Shown: piece after piece, positions 34,991 to 47,269 of the stretch
How the letters are laid out: each line of letters starts with the position of its first letter
Numbering within the stretch: the stretch's first letter is position 1
Origin: Panopea generosa
Taxonomy: Eukaryota; Mollusca; Bivalvia; Adapedonta; Hiatellidae
Direction: 5' to 3'
DNA: 64,000 nt
NCBI GenBank assembly: GCA_029582155.1
Contig: CM055911.1
Coordinates: 50,901,419 to 50,965,418, forward strand
Program-made: the position numbers and the translations under genes
The notes under the pieces: generated by a model
Told to the model about the DNA's origin: nothing
The model's database searches: none
The model's input: the letters and a program-made list of their open reading frames with translations, nothing else

Positions 34991-35418
34991 GTATGGTTTT
35001 AGTGTCATTTTCAAAAACTTTTCAGTCATGTCGCGAAGGTGTCTACTTGAGACAGTATTCTGAGTGCTGCCACACTAGAGTATGATGCCGCAGATACATG
35101 GTATGGTATCTCACCCAGTCACATTATACTGACACCGGTGTCGTAAAATGACCCCGGGGTCGTTTTACTATATAGTAATTTGACCCCGGGTCATTTCACA
35201 GAGGGGTCAAAATACTATACAACACCGGGTCAACCAGACTTAGAAATATCCTCTAAATGCTGAGTGCAATTTTTCAAGTCTTTCGTATAAAACCTGGCTG
35301 GGGATCGAACCCAAGTGAGAAAGCTTTTAGAATCATTTTGTATGACCCAGCTGGCGTTCGAACCTACGACATTCCTCATGAGTGATGGACACTTCACCAC
35401 TAGACCACCGCTGTGGTT
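34991..35418 (-). mobile_element. SINE-A with nested insertion and duplicated head
   Basis: The tail and body are ordinary SINE-A. The body is interrupted at 35139-35221 by a separate palindromic element. Beyond it are two successive tRNA-like heads (about 35290-35320 and 35340-35418), so the element is a composite of two SINE-A copies or an internal duplication. Confidence 0.85.
35139..35221. mobile_element. 83-bp palindromic MITE nested in SINE-A
   Basis: The insert is flanked by ACACCGG at 35132-35138 and again at 35222-35228, a 7-bp target duplication of SINE-A sequence. Its ends are imperfect inverted repeats (TGTCGTAAAATGACCCC on the left; TGTATAGTATTTTGACCCC from the right on the minus strand). 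The interior holds GACCCCGGGGTC-type palindromes. Confidence 0.8.
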
Positions 35419-35419
35419 A

Positions 35420-35645
35420 TATTTCAGATAACTGACGGCATCATAATTCTGGGCTCCACTCAAGCAGTTAACCAATACTATACTTCTCATCTCTGCACTG
35501 ACTACTTCCCCACATATGCAGAGGTGCAAGAATCATCGTGGCCGCAGGTCAAACTAATCTATCATCACAGAGACTAAGGCCAGGTGGGGATTCAAACTCA
35601 TCAAACCTGAACTATCATTCATGACGCATTACAGCGTGAACTAGT
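35420..35645 (-). mobile_element. SINE-B-like variant, degraded
   Basis: Blocks gcagttaaccaatactatac, cttccccacatatgcagagg and gtggggattcaaactcatc keep the order of SINE-B, but the body differs (it resembles the 7708-8090 fragments). Confidence 0.55.
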
Positions 35646-36359
35646 CAGGCCTTACTGAACCCAAACTAGTATAATTGAGTTGTTTTAGCAGTCTGTATAA
35701 TTATTATGTAAATCATATTGTGGTTGTGTGCCCCTAAGTCAACAAAATGAAGCTATTGCATGATAACTGAATTTCTAGAACAGACCGTTTAATCTTCGTG
35801 ATTTGACCATTCCTTTATCATTGTAAAGCATTGAGTTAAAAAACAATCATTTGATCGCAACAAACATTTGACCTTGAAACATGGAAATGCAGAGCAAAAT
35901 ACCCCATAACCCTATCTTACACAATGACAGACCTGCTTCCCCCTTGTGTATTTTATATTTGGTTATTTTTGCCTATTTGTTCATATTTTCAACAACTTGA
36001 ACCAAACATTATTTATGACAGGATTATCCCTCTTTATTGTTATTTTTGCTTGTCCAGAGCATATTTTACAAAGTATATTAGAGAATATGGATAGAGGGCA
36101 AAGTGTGATAGTGCAGAGCGAAAGAACCACAACTCTATCTTAAATAGAAACAGAATTATCTCCCTGTAACTTTTTTTTATTTTTTCGGTTAAACCTGCTT
36201 GTCCTATATAGATATACATTTTGTATCTTCAAAAGTATGGAAGGGAATCCAACAAGACCTGGAACATGGATAAAGGGCAATATGTCATCTTGAATAATAA
36301 CATAATTATCTCCCCCTTCTGTACCTTATTTTTTTCAGTTATTCTAATCCAAAATTTTC
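35646..36359. other. unassigned, with dispersed-repeat pieces
   Basis: Between 36030 and 36330 two pieces share atggatagagggcaaagtgt / atggataaagggcaatatgt and cagaattatctccc-like text. They are related to 21950-22235. No gene is seen. Confidence 0.4.
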
Positions 36360-36495
36360 TTACAAAGGTGGATGGGGGAGAATTTTATTTAATTTTTCTT
36401 ATTTTTACTTTTTTAATGAAAATAAAAAGGGTCAGGGTGGCATGAGAATTAGGGGGCCGCCAGGGATGATAATCAATCAAATTATTTTGGCCTTA
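36360..36495 (+). mobile_element. MITE-3 partial copy
   Basis: Shares aaaaagggtcagggtggcat and ccagggatgataatcaatca with the 58129 copy. The left end is lost. Confidence 0.6.
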
Positions 36496-37185
36496 ACTAC
36501 CCAATCAAGCACTTGTTTGAAAAGCATCCATCGGTTCTAACGGCATATATCTTGTTTTGTTCATCTGAATGTGGTTTTAAACAATATTTTCAACAAACAG
36601 GGATTTTTGTCCTAAGAAATTATTGTACTCCACATAATAATTGACTGAAAAGGGAGAAAACTCTTAAAAAAAAAAAAATTTAGTGAAATCTTATTATCAA
36701 AGATTTAATTGGGTGGTTTTCACTCAGTAAGTTTTCAGTAATTGAATGAAACATGGAGAATTGTCTAAATGAAAGTAATTCAAATGCCATATCTTGATTT
36801 AACTATTCCATATCAAATGCACAGTATTGTAAAAAAATGTTGCTGCCTGCAACTCTTGATTTGCATTATCAGTATTGTATCAAATGTGGCTGAACAAATT
36901 ATTTTCTTCTTGCACAAATGCAGCTGTCTCCAACTCAGAAATTTCTCATCTAATTCATTGATGACAGTATTAAATAATATTGTTTTAAAACTACTTATTG
37001 AAGAAATTTGCGTTCATGCAAAAAGTAACTAAAAAGTACTTTAACCTAAGATTTCGGTTAGAACATGTTTTTCTCTTTGCTAAGATTTTCGTTCTCATTT
37101 TTGTCAAAGTTTGTGATCTTCATCATCCAGACGCTTTCATTACTACATTATGAATAATACGCAAACTTCTGTATTAGTTGTTTTT
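36496..37185. other. no recognisable feature
   Basis: AT-rich intron. An 87-codon plus-strand frame (36769-37032) has no recognised similarity. Confidence 0.4.
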
Positions 37186-37484
37186 GTATGGTGTTTAGCG
37201 TCGCTTTCAACAATTTTTCAGTTATATCACGACGGTGTCTACTTGAGACAGTATTCTGAGCGCTGTCACACCAAAGTATCATGCCGCATGGTATGCTAGC
37301 CCATCCAGTCACATTATACACACATCGGGCCAACCAGACCTAGAACTCTCCTCTACATGCTGAGCGTCAAGCAAGTAAGCTTCTAGTACCATTTTTAAAT
37401 TCTTTTGAATGAACTGATCAGGGATCTAACCCACGACCATCCACATGCGATGGGGATGTTTTACCACTAGACCATGCTGTGGTC
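37186..37484 (-). mobile_element. SINE-A copy
   Basis: Complete minus-orientation copy, tail gtatggtgtttagcgtcgct at left and tRNA-like head ending gaccatgctgtggtc at right. Confidence 0.86.
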
Positions 37485-38062
37485 TGCCTGTTTGAGATGA
37501 TTTAATAAACTGGTACTTGTCTCTACTTTCACTCTGCCAATAGCTTGTGAGGTACAAACCACAATAACAGGTAAACACTTTATCTGGCTATTTCCTGTTT
37601 ACCGAAATACAGTAAATGTGAAACAGCTGTTTCGATACGCATTTTATTAATTATGTTTTGTGTGAAAGGAAAATTATTTACAGGTACGTTTAAAAACAAA
37701 ATTGTTTGCATTTTTCGTGAATTTATTTCAATGAAATATGCAAATACGCAACTTAACTGGAGCAATAAAATTGGGAAGGACCCAAACCTTCAAGAATGAG
37801 AAAAACAAAATGTTTGAGAGGAAATTGAGAATTTTTTAAGGCTTTAAGCAAGCAAACTGAAAAATAAAGCGAAACATTGTGTTGATCATGTTCTTGCCAC
37901 TATTTATCAGATGTTATAATAATACTTAATATCCAGTATGTTGTTTTATCCCTTAAAGCAAGTCAAATAGTCACAATTGAAAAAAAAAATGGCCCTAATT
38001 GGCAAAAAAAGAAATGTTTTGAAAATTTGGGAAGTGGCTGAATTTCGGCCCTTGTTTATTAA
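37485..38062. other. no recognisable feature
   Basis: AT-rich intron sequence between SINE-A and the satellite. Confidence 0.4.
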
Positions 38063-41000
38063 GGTATCAGCTCTGACACATAACATGTTATATGTGGCAT
38101 TCAGCTGTAGTGGAAGGAAGACCCTTCATGACAGGTATCAGCTGTAGTGGAAGGAAGACCCTACATGACAGGTATCAGCTGTAGTGGAAGGAAGACCCTA
38201 CATGACAGGTATCAGCTGTAGTGGAAGGAAGACCCTACATGACAGGTATCAGCTCTTGACACATTACAAGTTATATGTGGCAATCAGCTGTAATGGAAGG
38301 AAGACCCTACATGACAGGTATCAGCTGTAGTGGAAGGAAGACCCTTCATGACAAGTATCAGCTGTAGTGGAAGGAAGACTATTTGATAGGTATCAGCTCT
38401 TGACACATTACAAGTTATATGTGGCATTCAGCTGTAATGGAAGGAAGACCCTTCATGACAGGTATCAGCTGTAGTGGAAGGAAGACCCTACATGACAAGT
38501 ATCAGCTGTAGTGGAAGGAAGACTCTATTTGATAGGTATCAGCTCTGACACATTACAAGTTAAATGTGGCATTCAGCTGTAGTGGAAGGAAGACCCTACA
38601 TGACAGGTATCAGCTGTAGTGGAAGGAAGACCCTACATGACAGGTATCAGCTCTGACACATTACAAGTTTATGTGGCATTCAGCTGTAGTGGAAGGAAGA
38701 CCCTACATGACAGGTATCAGCTGTAGTGGAAGGAAGACCCTACATGACAGATATCAGCTCTGACACGTTACAAGTTATATGTGGCATTCAGCTGTAGTGG
38801 AAGGAAGACCCTACGTGACAGGTATCAGCTCTTGACACTTTACAAGTAATATGTGGCATTCAGCTGTAGTGGAAGGAAGACCCTACATGATAGGTATCAA
38901 CTCTGACACATTACAAGTTATATGTGGCATTCAGCTGTAGTGGAAGGAAGACCCTACATGACAGGTGTCAGCTCTGACACATTACAAGTTATATGCGGCA
39001 TTCAGCTGTAGTGGAAGGAAGACCCTACATGATAGGTATCAGCTCTGACACATTACAAGTTATATGTGGCATTCAGCTGTAGTGGAAAGAAGACCCTATA
39101 TGACAGGTATCAGTTCTGACACGTTACAAGTAATATGTGGCATTCAGCTGTAGTGGAAGGAAGACCCTACATGACAGGTATCAGCTGTAGTGAAAGGAAG
39201 ACCCTACATGACAGGTATCAGCTCTGACACGTTACAAGTTATATGTGGCATTCAGCTGTAGTGGAAGGTAGACCCTACATGACAGGTATCAGCTCTGACA
39301 CATTACAAGTTATATGTGGCATTCAGCTGTAGTGGAAGGAAGACCCTACATGATAGGTATCAGCTCTGACACATTACAAGTTATATGTGGCATTCAGCTG
39401 TAGTGGAAGGAAGACCCTACATGACAGGTATCAGCTGTAGTGAAAGGAAGACCCTACATGACAGGTATCAGCTCTTGACACTTTACAAGTAATATGTGGC
39501 ATTCAGCTGTAGTGGAAGGAAGACCCTACATGACAGGTATCAGCTGTAGTGAAAGGAAGACCCTACATGACAGGTATCAGCTCTGACACGTTACAAGTTA
39601 TATGTGGCATTCAGCTGTAGTGGAAGGTAGACCCTACATGACAGGTATCAGCTCTGACACGTTACAAGTTATATGTGGCATTCAGCTGTAGTGGAAGGAA
39701 GACCCTACGTGACAGGTATCAGCTCTTGACACTTTACAAGTAATATGTGGCATTCAGCTGTAGTGGAAGGAAGACCCTACATGACAGGTATCAGCTGTAG
39801 TGGATGGAAGACCCTACATGACAGGTATCAGCTCTGACACATTACAAGTTATATGTGGCAATCAGCTGTAGTGGAAGGAAGACCCTACATGACAGGTATC
39901 AGCTCTGACACGTTACAAGTTATATGTGGCATTCAGCTGTAGTGGAAGGAAGACCCTACATGACAGGTATCAGCTGTAGTGAAAGGAAGACCCTACATGA
40001 CAGGTATCAGCTCTGACACGTTACAAGTTATATGTGGCATTCAGCTGTAGTGGAAGGTAGACCCTACATGACAGGTATCAGCTCTGACACATTACAAGTT
40101 ATATGTGGCATTCAGCTGTAGTGGAAGGAAGACCCTACATGATAGGTATCAGCTCTGACACATTACAAGTTATATGTGGCATTCAGCTGTCGTGGAAGGA
40201 AGACCCTACATGACAGGTATCAGCTCAGACACATTACAAGTTATATGTGGAAGTCAGCTGTAGTGGAAAGAAGACCCTACATGACAGGTATCAGCTCTGA
40301 CACATTACAAGTTATATGTGGCAGTCAGCTGTAGTGGAAAGAAGACCCTACATGACAGGTATCAGCTCTGACACATTACAAGTTATATGTGGCAGTCAGC
40401 TGTAGTGGAAAGAAGACCCTACATGACAGGTATCAGCTCTGACACGTTACAAGTAATATGTGGCATTCAGCTGTAGTGGAAGGAAGACTCTACATGAAAG
40501 GTATCAGCTGTAGTGGAAGGAAGACCCTACATGACAGGTATCAGCTCTTGACACATTACAAGTAATATGTGGCATTCAGCTGTAGTGGAAGGAAGACCCT
40601 ACATGACAAGTATCAGCTGTAGTGGAAGGAAGACCCTACATGACAGGTATCAGCTCTTGACACATTACAAGTAATATGTGGCATTCAGCTGTAGTGGAAG
40701 GAAGACCCCATATGACAGGTATCAGCTGTAGTGGAAGGAAGACCCTACATGACAGGTATCAGCTCTTGACACATTACAAGTAATATGTGGCATTCAGCTG
40801 TAGTGGAAGGAAGACCCTACATGACAGGTATCAGCTCTTGACACATTACAAGTAATATGTGGCATTCAGCTGTAGTGGAAGGAAGACCCTACATGACAGG
40901 TATCAGCTGTAGTGGAAGGAAGACCCTACATGACAGGTATCAGCTCTTGACACATTACAAGTAATATGTGGCATTCAGCTGTAGTGGAAGGAAGACCCTA

Positions 41001-42536
41001 CATGACAGGTATCAGCTGTAGTGGAAGGAAGACCCTACATGACAGGTATCAGCTGTAGTGGAAGGAAGACATACATGACAGGTATCAGCTGTAGTGGAAG
41101 GAAGACCCTACATGACAGGTATCAGGTGTAGTGGAAGGTAGACCCTACGCGACAGGTATCAGCTGTAGTGGAAGGAAGATCTACATGACAGGTATCAGCT
41201 GTAGTGGAAGGAAGACATACATGACAGGTATCAGCTGTAGTGGAAGGAAGACCCTACATGACAGGTATCAGCTGTAGTGGAAGGAAGACCCTACATGACA
41301 GGTATCAGCTGTAGTGGAAGGAAGACATACATGACAGGTATCAGCAGTAGTGGAAGGAAGACATACATGACAGGTATCAGCTGTAGTGGAAGGAAGACCC
41401 TACATGACAGGTATCAGCTGTAGTGGAAGGAAGACCCTTCATGACAGGTATCAGCTGTAGTGGAAGGAAGACCCTACATGACAGGTATCAGCTGTAGTGG
41501 AAGGAAGACCCTACATGACAGGTATCAGCTGTAGTGGAAGGAAGACCCTACATGACAGATATCAGCTGTAGTGGAAGGAAGACCCTACATGACAGGTATC
41601 AGCTGTAGTGGAAGGAAGACCCTACATGACAGGTATCAGCTGTAGTGGAAGGAAGACCCTTCATGACAGGTATCAGCTGTAGTGGAAGGAAGACCCTACA
41701 TGACAGATATCAGCTGTAGTGGAAGGAAGACCCTACATGACAGGTATCAGCTGTAGTGGAAGGAAGACCCTACATGACAGGTATCAGCTGTAGTGGAAGG
41801 AAGACATACATGACAGGTATCAGCAGTAGTGGAAGGAAGACATACATGACAGGTATCAGCAGTAGTGGAAGGAAGACCCTACATGACAGGTATCAGCTGT
41901 AGTGGAAGGAAGACCCTACATGACAGGTATCAGCTGTAGTGGAAGGAAGACATACATGAAAGGTATCAGCAGTAGTGGAAGGAAGACATACATGACAGGT
42001 ATCAGCTGTAGTGGAAGGAAGACCCTACATGACAGGTATCAGCTGTAGTGGAAGGAAGACCCTACATGACAGGTATCAGCTGTAGTGGGAAGACATACAT
42101 GACAGGTATCAGCAGTAGTGGAAGGAAGACTCTACATGACAGGTATCAGCTGTAGTGGGAAGACGTACATGACAGGTATCAGCAGTAGTGGAAGGAAGAC
42201 CCTGCATGACAGGTATCAGCTGTAGTGGGAAGACATACATGACAGGTATCAGCTGTAGTGGAAGGAAGACATACATGACAGGTATCAGCTGTAGTGGAAG
42301 GAAGACCCTACATGACAGGTATCAGCTGTAGTGGAAGGAAGACATACATGACAGGTATCAGCAGTAGTGGAAGGAAGACATACATGACAGGTTTCAGCTG
42401 TAGTGGAAGGAAGACCCTACATGACAGGTATCAGCTGTAGTGGAAGGAAGACCCTACATGACAGGTATCAGCTGTAGTGGAAGGAAGACCCTACATGACA
42501 GGTTTCAGCTGTAGTGGAAGGAAGACCCTACATGCA
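38063..42536 (+). repeat. composite satellite of 37-bp (A) and 34-bp (B) units
   Basis: About 4.5 kb. Unit A contains cagctgtagtggaaggaaga and ccctacatgacaggtat. Unit B contains cagctctgacacattacaag and ttatatgtggcatt. From 38063 to about 40990 the units alternate as AB or AAB, giving higher-order periods of 71 and 108 bp. From about 40990 to 42536 only A units remain, with variants carrying gacatacatgacagg or cagcagtagtgg. The array ends abruptly inside an A unit. Confidence 0.95.
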
Positions 42537-42773
42537 GTAACATGAATCTGAGGAGAACCACTGTTCTCCCACAAGTTAGAAAGTGTAAGTACCAAGCTCA
42601 GGGCTGAAACCCACAACCTCAGTGATGACCTTTAGATGGCACCTTACACCATGGACAATCCTTCAATATATGACATTAATTCTTTGTTTCTTCAGTGAAC
42701 AATTGAGTTAAGCATCTTAGGTTTTGAATGAAACAGACTATTAAACAGTTTGTACATATAGGGTTTTATGTCT

Positions 42774-42990
42774 TTTCTCCTCACATGCGGAAGGTTGTGG
42801 GTTCGATCCCATTCTGGGTTCTTCCAAAAATTTGAAAAATGGTACCAAAAACTTCCTTGCTTTGCGCTCAGCATTAGAAGAGAGTTCTAGGTCTGGCCAG
42901 CCGATGTCACAACCTCTGGATTGATAGTCAGGTGCGCTATCAACTGAGCAAAGCAGGCCTGGCACTATCAACTGAGCTAACCAGACCTGG
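42774..42990 (+). mobile_element. SINE-A head joined to SINE-B head fragments
   Basis: 42774-42904 is a SINE-A head and body (gggttcgatcccattctggg). At 42905 it switches to SINE-B head sequence in the other orientation (ctctggattgatagtcaggt). The phrase ctatcaactgagc then appears twice. Confidence 0.65.
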
Positions 42991-43280
42991 TAAAAAGAAC
43001 AACTTGTAAAATTGATCGGATTTTGTAATTCTTGTATAACTGACAAATGTTCAGATTGCTGCTATTTTTTATTTTTAGCAATTGTCTCAATTCCCCATGA
43101 TGTTTATAAAGATGATTTCCAGAACTGGGTTGGTCAGGTTTTTCAATGCGGGTATAACCATTATAGGTCTAATGGAAATATCAAAGTGACAAACATTGTG
43201 GAACAATACTGTATTGTATTATTAAGTAAAAAAATCCAGAACATTAATTACATGTATATCACAAAGGGTGTAATATTTAC

Positions 43281-43400
43281 CACGGAGTCAAGGTCGCTGA
43301 GTCCGGACAGTATTTTACGAAGTCTCCCCATTTTTGTGGGCTGGGCATCATACATGTTTTCTACTTCTGAAATCTCCTGAGGTCCAAGTATTCTGCCCAT
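43281..43400 (-). CDS. CACNB: CACNB candidate alternative first exon, middle (40 aa)
   Basis: This open exon of 40 codons starts MGRILGPQEISEVENMYDAQ and continues PTKMGRLRKILSGLSDLDSV. It ends at a GTAAAT donor in phase 0. An in-frame TAA lies four codons before the ATG (43410-43412), which makes it a plausible start. Codon content is clearly richer in G and C than the surrounding AT-rich sequence. Spliced to the exon at 3304 it would replace the N terminus, across an intron of about 40 kb. An alternative reading is an internal exon: a CTCAG acceptor in the same frame (exon 43281-43376, 96 nt) could accept the 54-kb exon, although its pyrimidine tract is weak. A basic segment (MGRLRK) might bind acidic lipid or protein, which is speculation. 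Confidence 0.62.
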
Positions 43401-43800
43401 TGAAACAGCTTATTCTTGGTCAAGGTCATATCAATGTGACCTTCAAATGACCTTGGGTTTCATATCCAAATATTCAGCAAGCTGTTGGGTGTAAAACTTT
43501 ACTGTCTCAAACTTACTAAACTCTATATCAGTCACAAAACTATAAAACATTCACAGGTCAAAGGTCATGGACCTTTTGATTATTTATTACACAATCATTA
43601 AGCAAGTTTTCACAAAATTTGTATTTTTGATGTGATCCCACTGCTCCAATGTTAAGGTAACTCCAATGTCCTCAAATTAGGTTTCAAAGAATATTGACCC
43701 TTTATGAACAGTTTTCCAACTACCTGCACCATTGTTCAAGAATACAGTATAAAATAAAGAACTGTTCTAATTTACTGTAATCTACATTTAAATTATCTTT
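43401..43800. promoter_or_regulatory. 5' side of middle first exon, with a DR1-type motif
   Basis: AGGTCA-A-AGGTCA at 43555-43567 is a perfect direct repeat with one-base spacing. This is the element bound by HNF4, COUP-TF and RXR-type nuclear receptors. It lies 155 bp upstream of the candidate ATG at 43400. Several further GGTCA/TGACC half-sites surround it. The text may equally belong to an old dispersed repeat, so regulatory function is only a suggestion. Confidence 0.25.
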
Positions 43801-44924
43801 TACTCAGAATTTCAATTTTGTCAATGGCTGTGCTGAATCACTTGACAAATTACTATCCTAAAAGAGGTCATATGACATCTTCTTCATTCCATTAGAAAAT
43901 CATCATTTTTGTTTTGATGGCCATTTCATCTTTCACTGTTTCAAATTGGATCAGCTAACAATGCCCAGAGAAATAAAACATTGTTCTACATCACAATAAA
44001 ATCTATAAAAAATCACGAAAAATCCATTGTATTTCTGTTACACTCATTAACTTCCACCAAAAAAATTCCGACTGAAAGGGAAAACTGTGCACTTCCTCGA
44101 CTAATTCACTCCAAAACCAGTCTCGAAATCGCACAAAAACTCCTCTCAAATGGGTGTCAACCTTTATACAGCATCCCTGATTGCAAATTCACACAATTTG
44201 AAAATGGACTGTGCACGAATGCATTAAAAATGTATGGCCAACACAGGCAAGCAATGTTACTGTGCCATATTCAATATGGCCGACAAACAGAAAAGTATTG
44301 ATAAACACCGTGCTGACTGGATCAATGAGAGACTATTGAGAGAGAATGCTTGCTGGATGGCGATGTCTCCAATATCATGTAGCTTTGTTTAGGTTAATAT
44401 GTCCTTACTGGGTATGCATAAAGCTCCTCTGAAAGATCAATACTTCGTGTTGTTGTTCTTACTAACATGCTCCTTTCAGCGTTCTCATGTCAACTTATCA
44501 ATACACAATTCTCAGTCCTGTACAACTTGACAGATGGGGATGTCCGTGCAGCCGCAGGACACAAGGTGACTTGTCACTGCGTGGAACCGGACAATTCCAG
44601 AATGTTCCATGTAACACCAAGCTGTCATTTAATATGTAAATACATCTGCATTTTAAATAGGTTTGGCGGATTCTCAACATAATATAGCAAACTTGCATTT
44701 TCCGAGAAATATTTAAACAACGTTTAACATGCTCTGGTCCAATAATATAAAATAATCTATCAGTTAATATTAAAGAGAAACCATCCATAATGTATACTAA
44801 AGCAATTAAATCAGATAGATAAAAATGTGTCATTCTATTTGTTTTCTGTATATGTGTGTATATTGTAAACAGTAACATACCGCAACGCTTTGTAAATAAT
44901 TGTTTAATATAAATTTGAGCCTGT
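43801..44924. other. no recognisable feature
   Basis: AT-rich, with a patch richer in G and C around 44500-44620. Open frames here (106 aa plus strand at 43981; a 200-codon minus frame from 45100 to 44498) have no recognisable domains. Confidence 0.35.
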
Positions 44925-45385
44925 GTGGTTCGGGGTAAGAATAGAATCACTGTCGATCTCTGCAGAGGGGTAGGAATCCTCCGAATGGGTGTAATGATTA
45001 TTTTATCATTTTTTGTCCTGTTCATTATTGTGGTTAAAATACCAACCCCTCCCTGTGTTGGTCCATGGAGCCGTATGAGTGATGGCAAGAATAGAATCAC
45101 TGTGGCTCATGCATGTCATAAGAAGCGACAATTAGGTAATACAATAGAATGTGCTGAATCTTGCAGTTCTTCAGGTATCAAGGTTCTAGGTTCATTCTGC
45201 ATAGCCATTTGTTGATCTATCTTTTTAATCTGTATGTTAATTTGTTGTTTTTGTACATGTAGACTGAACCTAGATTTTAAGTAACTTTCCTTCCTGTTGG
45301 CGCCGAATAACATAATGTGTTTGTATGCCATAAAATCCTATTCATCCATTTATTCATTCATTCATTTATATGAATATAATACTAT
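44925..45385 (+). mobile_element. SINE/LINE-G with ATTC-type tail
   Basis: Contains two related 5' boxes (aagaatagaatcactgtcga and aagaatagaatcactgtggc) and catgcatgtcataagaagcg. The 3' end, cttcctgttggcgccgaata, is followed by a ttcattcattcatt tail. A simple-repeat tail of this kind is usual for non-LTR retroposons. No reverse transcriptase is present. Confidence 0.6.
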
Positions 45386-45568
45386 AAACCCATTTTGAAT
45401 GTAAGCATGTCAAGTGGATGTGTGTGTAAGTCTCATGTGGGAAGAGAAATGTTTTACCATTGTTTTCACTGAATATTTCATGTACATGTTTATATCATTT
45501 TGTATATCTTGTAAATAATAGAGGGACGCATGGAAGATTAGTTTTAAACTAAATGTGTAACCCTCATA

Positions 45569-45858
45569 ATTGATTGAATATTTAACGTCATTTTTATGTC
45601 ATCAAGGGCTAACAGACGATCATTTAACCTAACTACTGTCTCCTGGGATCCTGATATGTTAACCATTACTCCAGCAAACCTTATTTCCATAAATAACTGA
45701 TAACTTTCCCACTTGAATCAGCAATGAGAGACAAATGACAATGAGACACAATGTCATAAATTAATCATCACAGAGACTGTTGCCGGTCGGGGATTCAAAC
45801 TCACGACCCCTGGATTGATAGTCAGACGCCTAACTGACTGAGCTAATTGGGCCAAGCA
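45569..45858 (-). mobile_element. SINE-B full copy
   Basis: Complete minus-orientation copy with all blocks from ttgattgaatatttaacgtc to gactgagctaattgggcc. Confidence 0.87.
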
Positions 45859-45904
45859 CCCTAAATAAATACATTTTATCTACCGTAAGTCCCACCCTTT
45901 TTTT

Positions 45905-46300
45905 GAAACAAGTTCATAATACAGATGAACTTATTGTCCAACCTTTCTTCAACAAAAACTTAAAGTATATATTTATCTACCAACCTGTCTTTAGCAACCA
46001 CTCAAAGGATATAAATTTCAACTTGGTTTCAGATACCTATCACTGGAAATACTGTCCAATCTGTCTTCAGGAACAACTTAATTTATTATTAACCAACTTG
46101 ACTTCAGCAACCAGTTACCTCTCTTGTAATATAAAGTCCATTAACTTGTCTTCAGACACCACTCAAGAAATACAAGTCAACCTGTTTTTAGTAACCACTT
46201 AATGGATATACAATCCAACCTGTCTTCAGCAATCACTAAGGGAAGAGATGATATTCCTATCTAACCTGTCTTCAGAAACTGCTTACTGGTAATGAAAATG
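45905..46300 (+). repeat. degenerate ~45-50-bp array, about 8 copies
   Basis: Units share caacctgtcttcagcaacca and ctcaaggaatataaa-like text, heavily diverged. Confidence 0.7.
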
Positions 46301-46675
46301 CAGATCAACCTCAGGGCTACATATCAGATTTTGAGGGCAATTGTTAAGGTATTTTACCCCATCCTTTTTTTAATGCTGGTAAAAAAAAAACCCTGATGGG
46401 TATTTTCAAGCCTTTTTTTTCTACATAATTTATTATGTTCTCGCTTCCCTTATAATACGAAAACCATATGCAATCTTATTTTGCTCAGTAAGTGTAAGTT
46501 TACATTATGACATTTTGTTTAACAGAAACAGAATGTCAACCAAACTCTGTTCATATTCCTGCATTGTTTATGCAAAATTGAGCAAGATATATATTTCGCT
46601 GTTGGAGAATGTACACTAGGTGTTGAAGTTTCGCTGCATATGGTTTAGATTGGTTGAATAATAAGCTTCATCTTC

Positions 46676-46873
46676 ATCCAGACCTAACCACTCTTTCACG
46701 GGATCCTGGATGGGTTACCAGTACTTGAGCACACCCATCTCCAACATTCCCACTTGAATTAGCGACGAGAGACAAAACACAATATCCTATATTCATCACA
46801 GAGACTGTGGCCGGGCAAGGATTCAATTTCATGACCGCTGGATTGATTGTCAGATGTGCTACTGACTGAGCTG
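46676..46873 (-). mobile_element. SINE-B copy, internally shortened
   Basis: Has ctttcacgggatcctggatg, the ttcccacttgaattagcgac body and a tRNA-like head ending ctactgactgagctg. The caagtaactgataac core is deleted. Confidence 0.78.
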
Positions 46874-47124
46874 AAAGTTGACTATATTGTCGAAATATGT
46901 GCACATATACATATCCTGCTTACAACATTGTTAAATGTCAAATCTGCTGTTGATGTTGACCAAAAATATTAATTTTTCTGTAATATATATGAAGAAAAAT
47001 ATTGTATAGCCATCCCCGCCCCACCCACTCCCAAAAACAAACTTCCCCACTTCTTAATAAATGTCTCTACTAATTTGCAAAGAAAAATTATATAAATCCC
47101 CACCCCCTTCCCTCTAACCCTATA

Positions 47125-47258
47125 CTTCATAAAGACGCATTCCGACGACCCTACCCCCCGCTTCATAAATACGCATCTGGACACCTTGTACGTGTCCTTC
47201 ATAAAGACGCATTTGGACGCGTGGTCTCATTCTCATAAAGACGCATTTGGACGCTCCC
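47125..47258 (+). repeat. short array around cataaagacgcatttggacg
   Basis: About four imperfect units of 30-40 bp, each with ttcataaagacgcatttgga-like text. CpG content is notably higher than the surroundings. Confidence 0.75.
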
Positions 47259-47269
47259 TGTTTTCAATC

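Noticed and set aside
44498-45100. 200-codon minus-strand frame
   Set aside because: It lies partly across the SINE/LINE-G element, has no recognisable domain and no coding-like composition. Probably chance.
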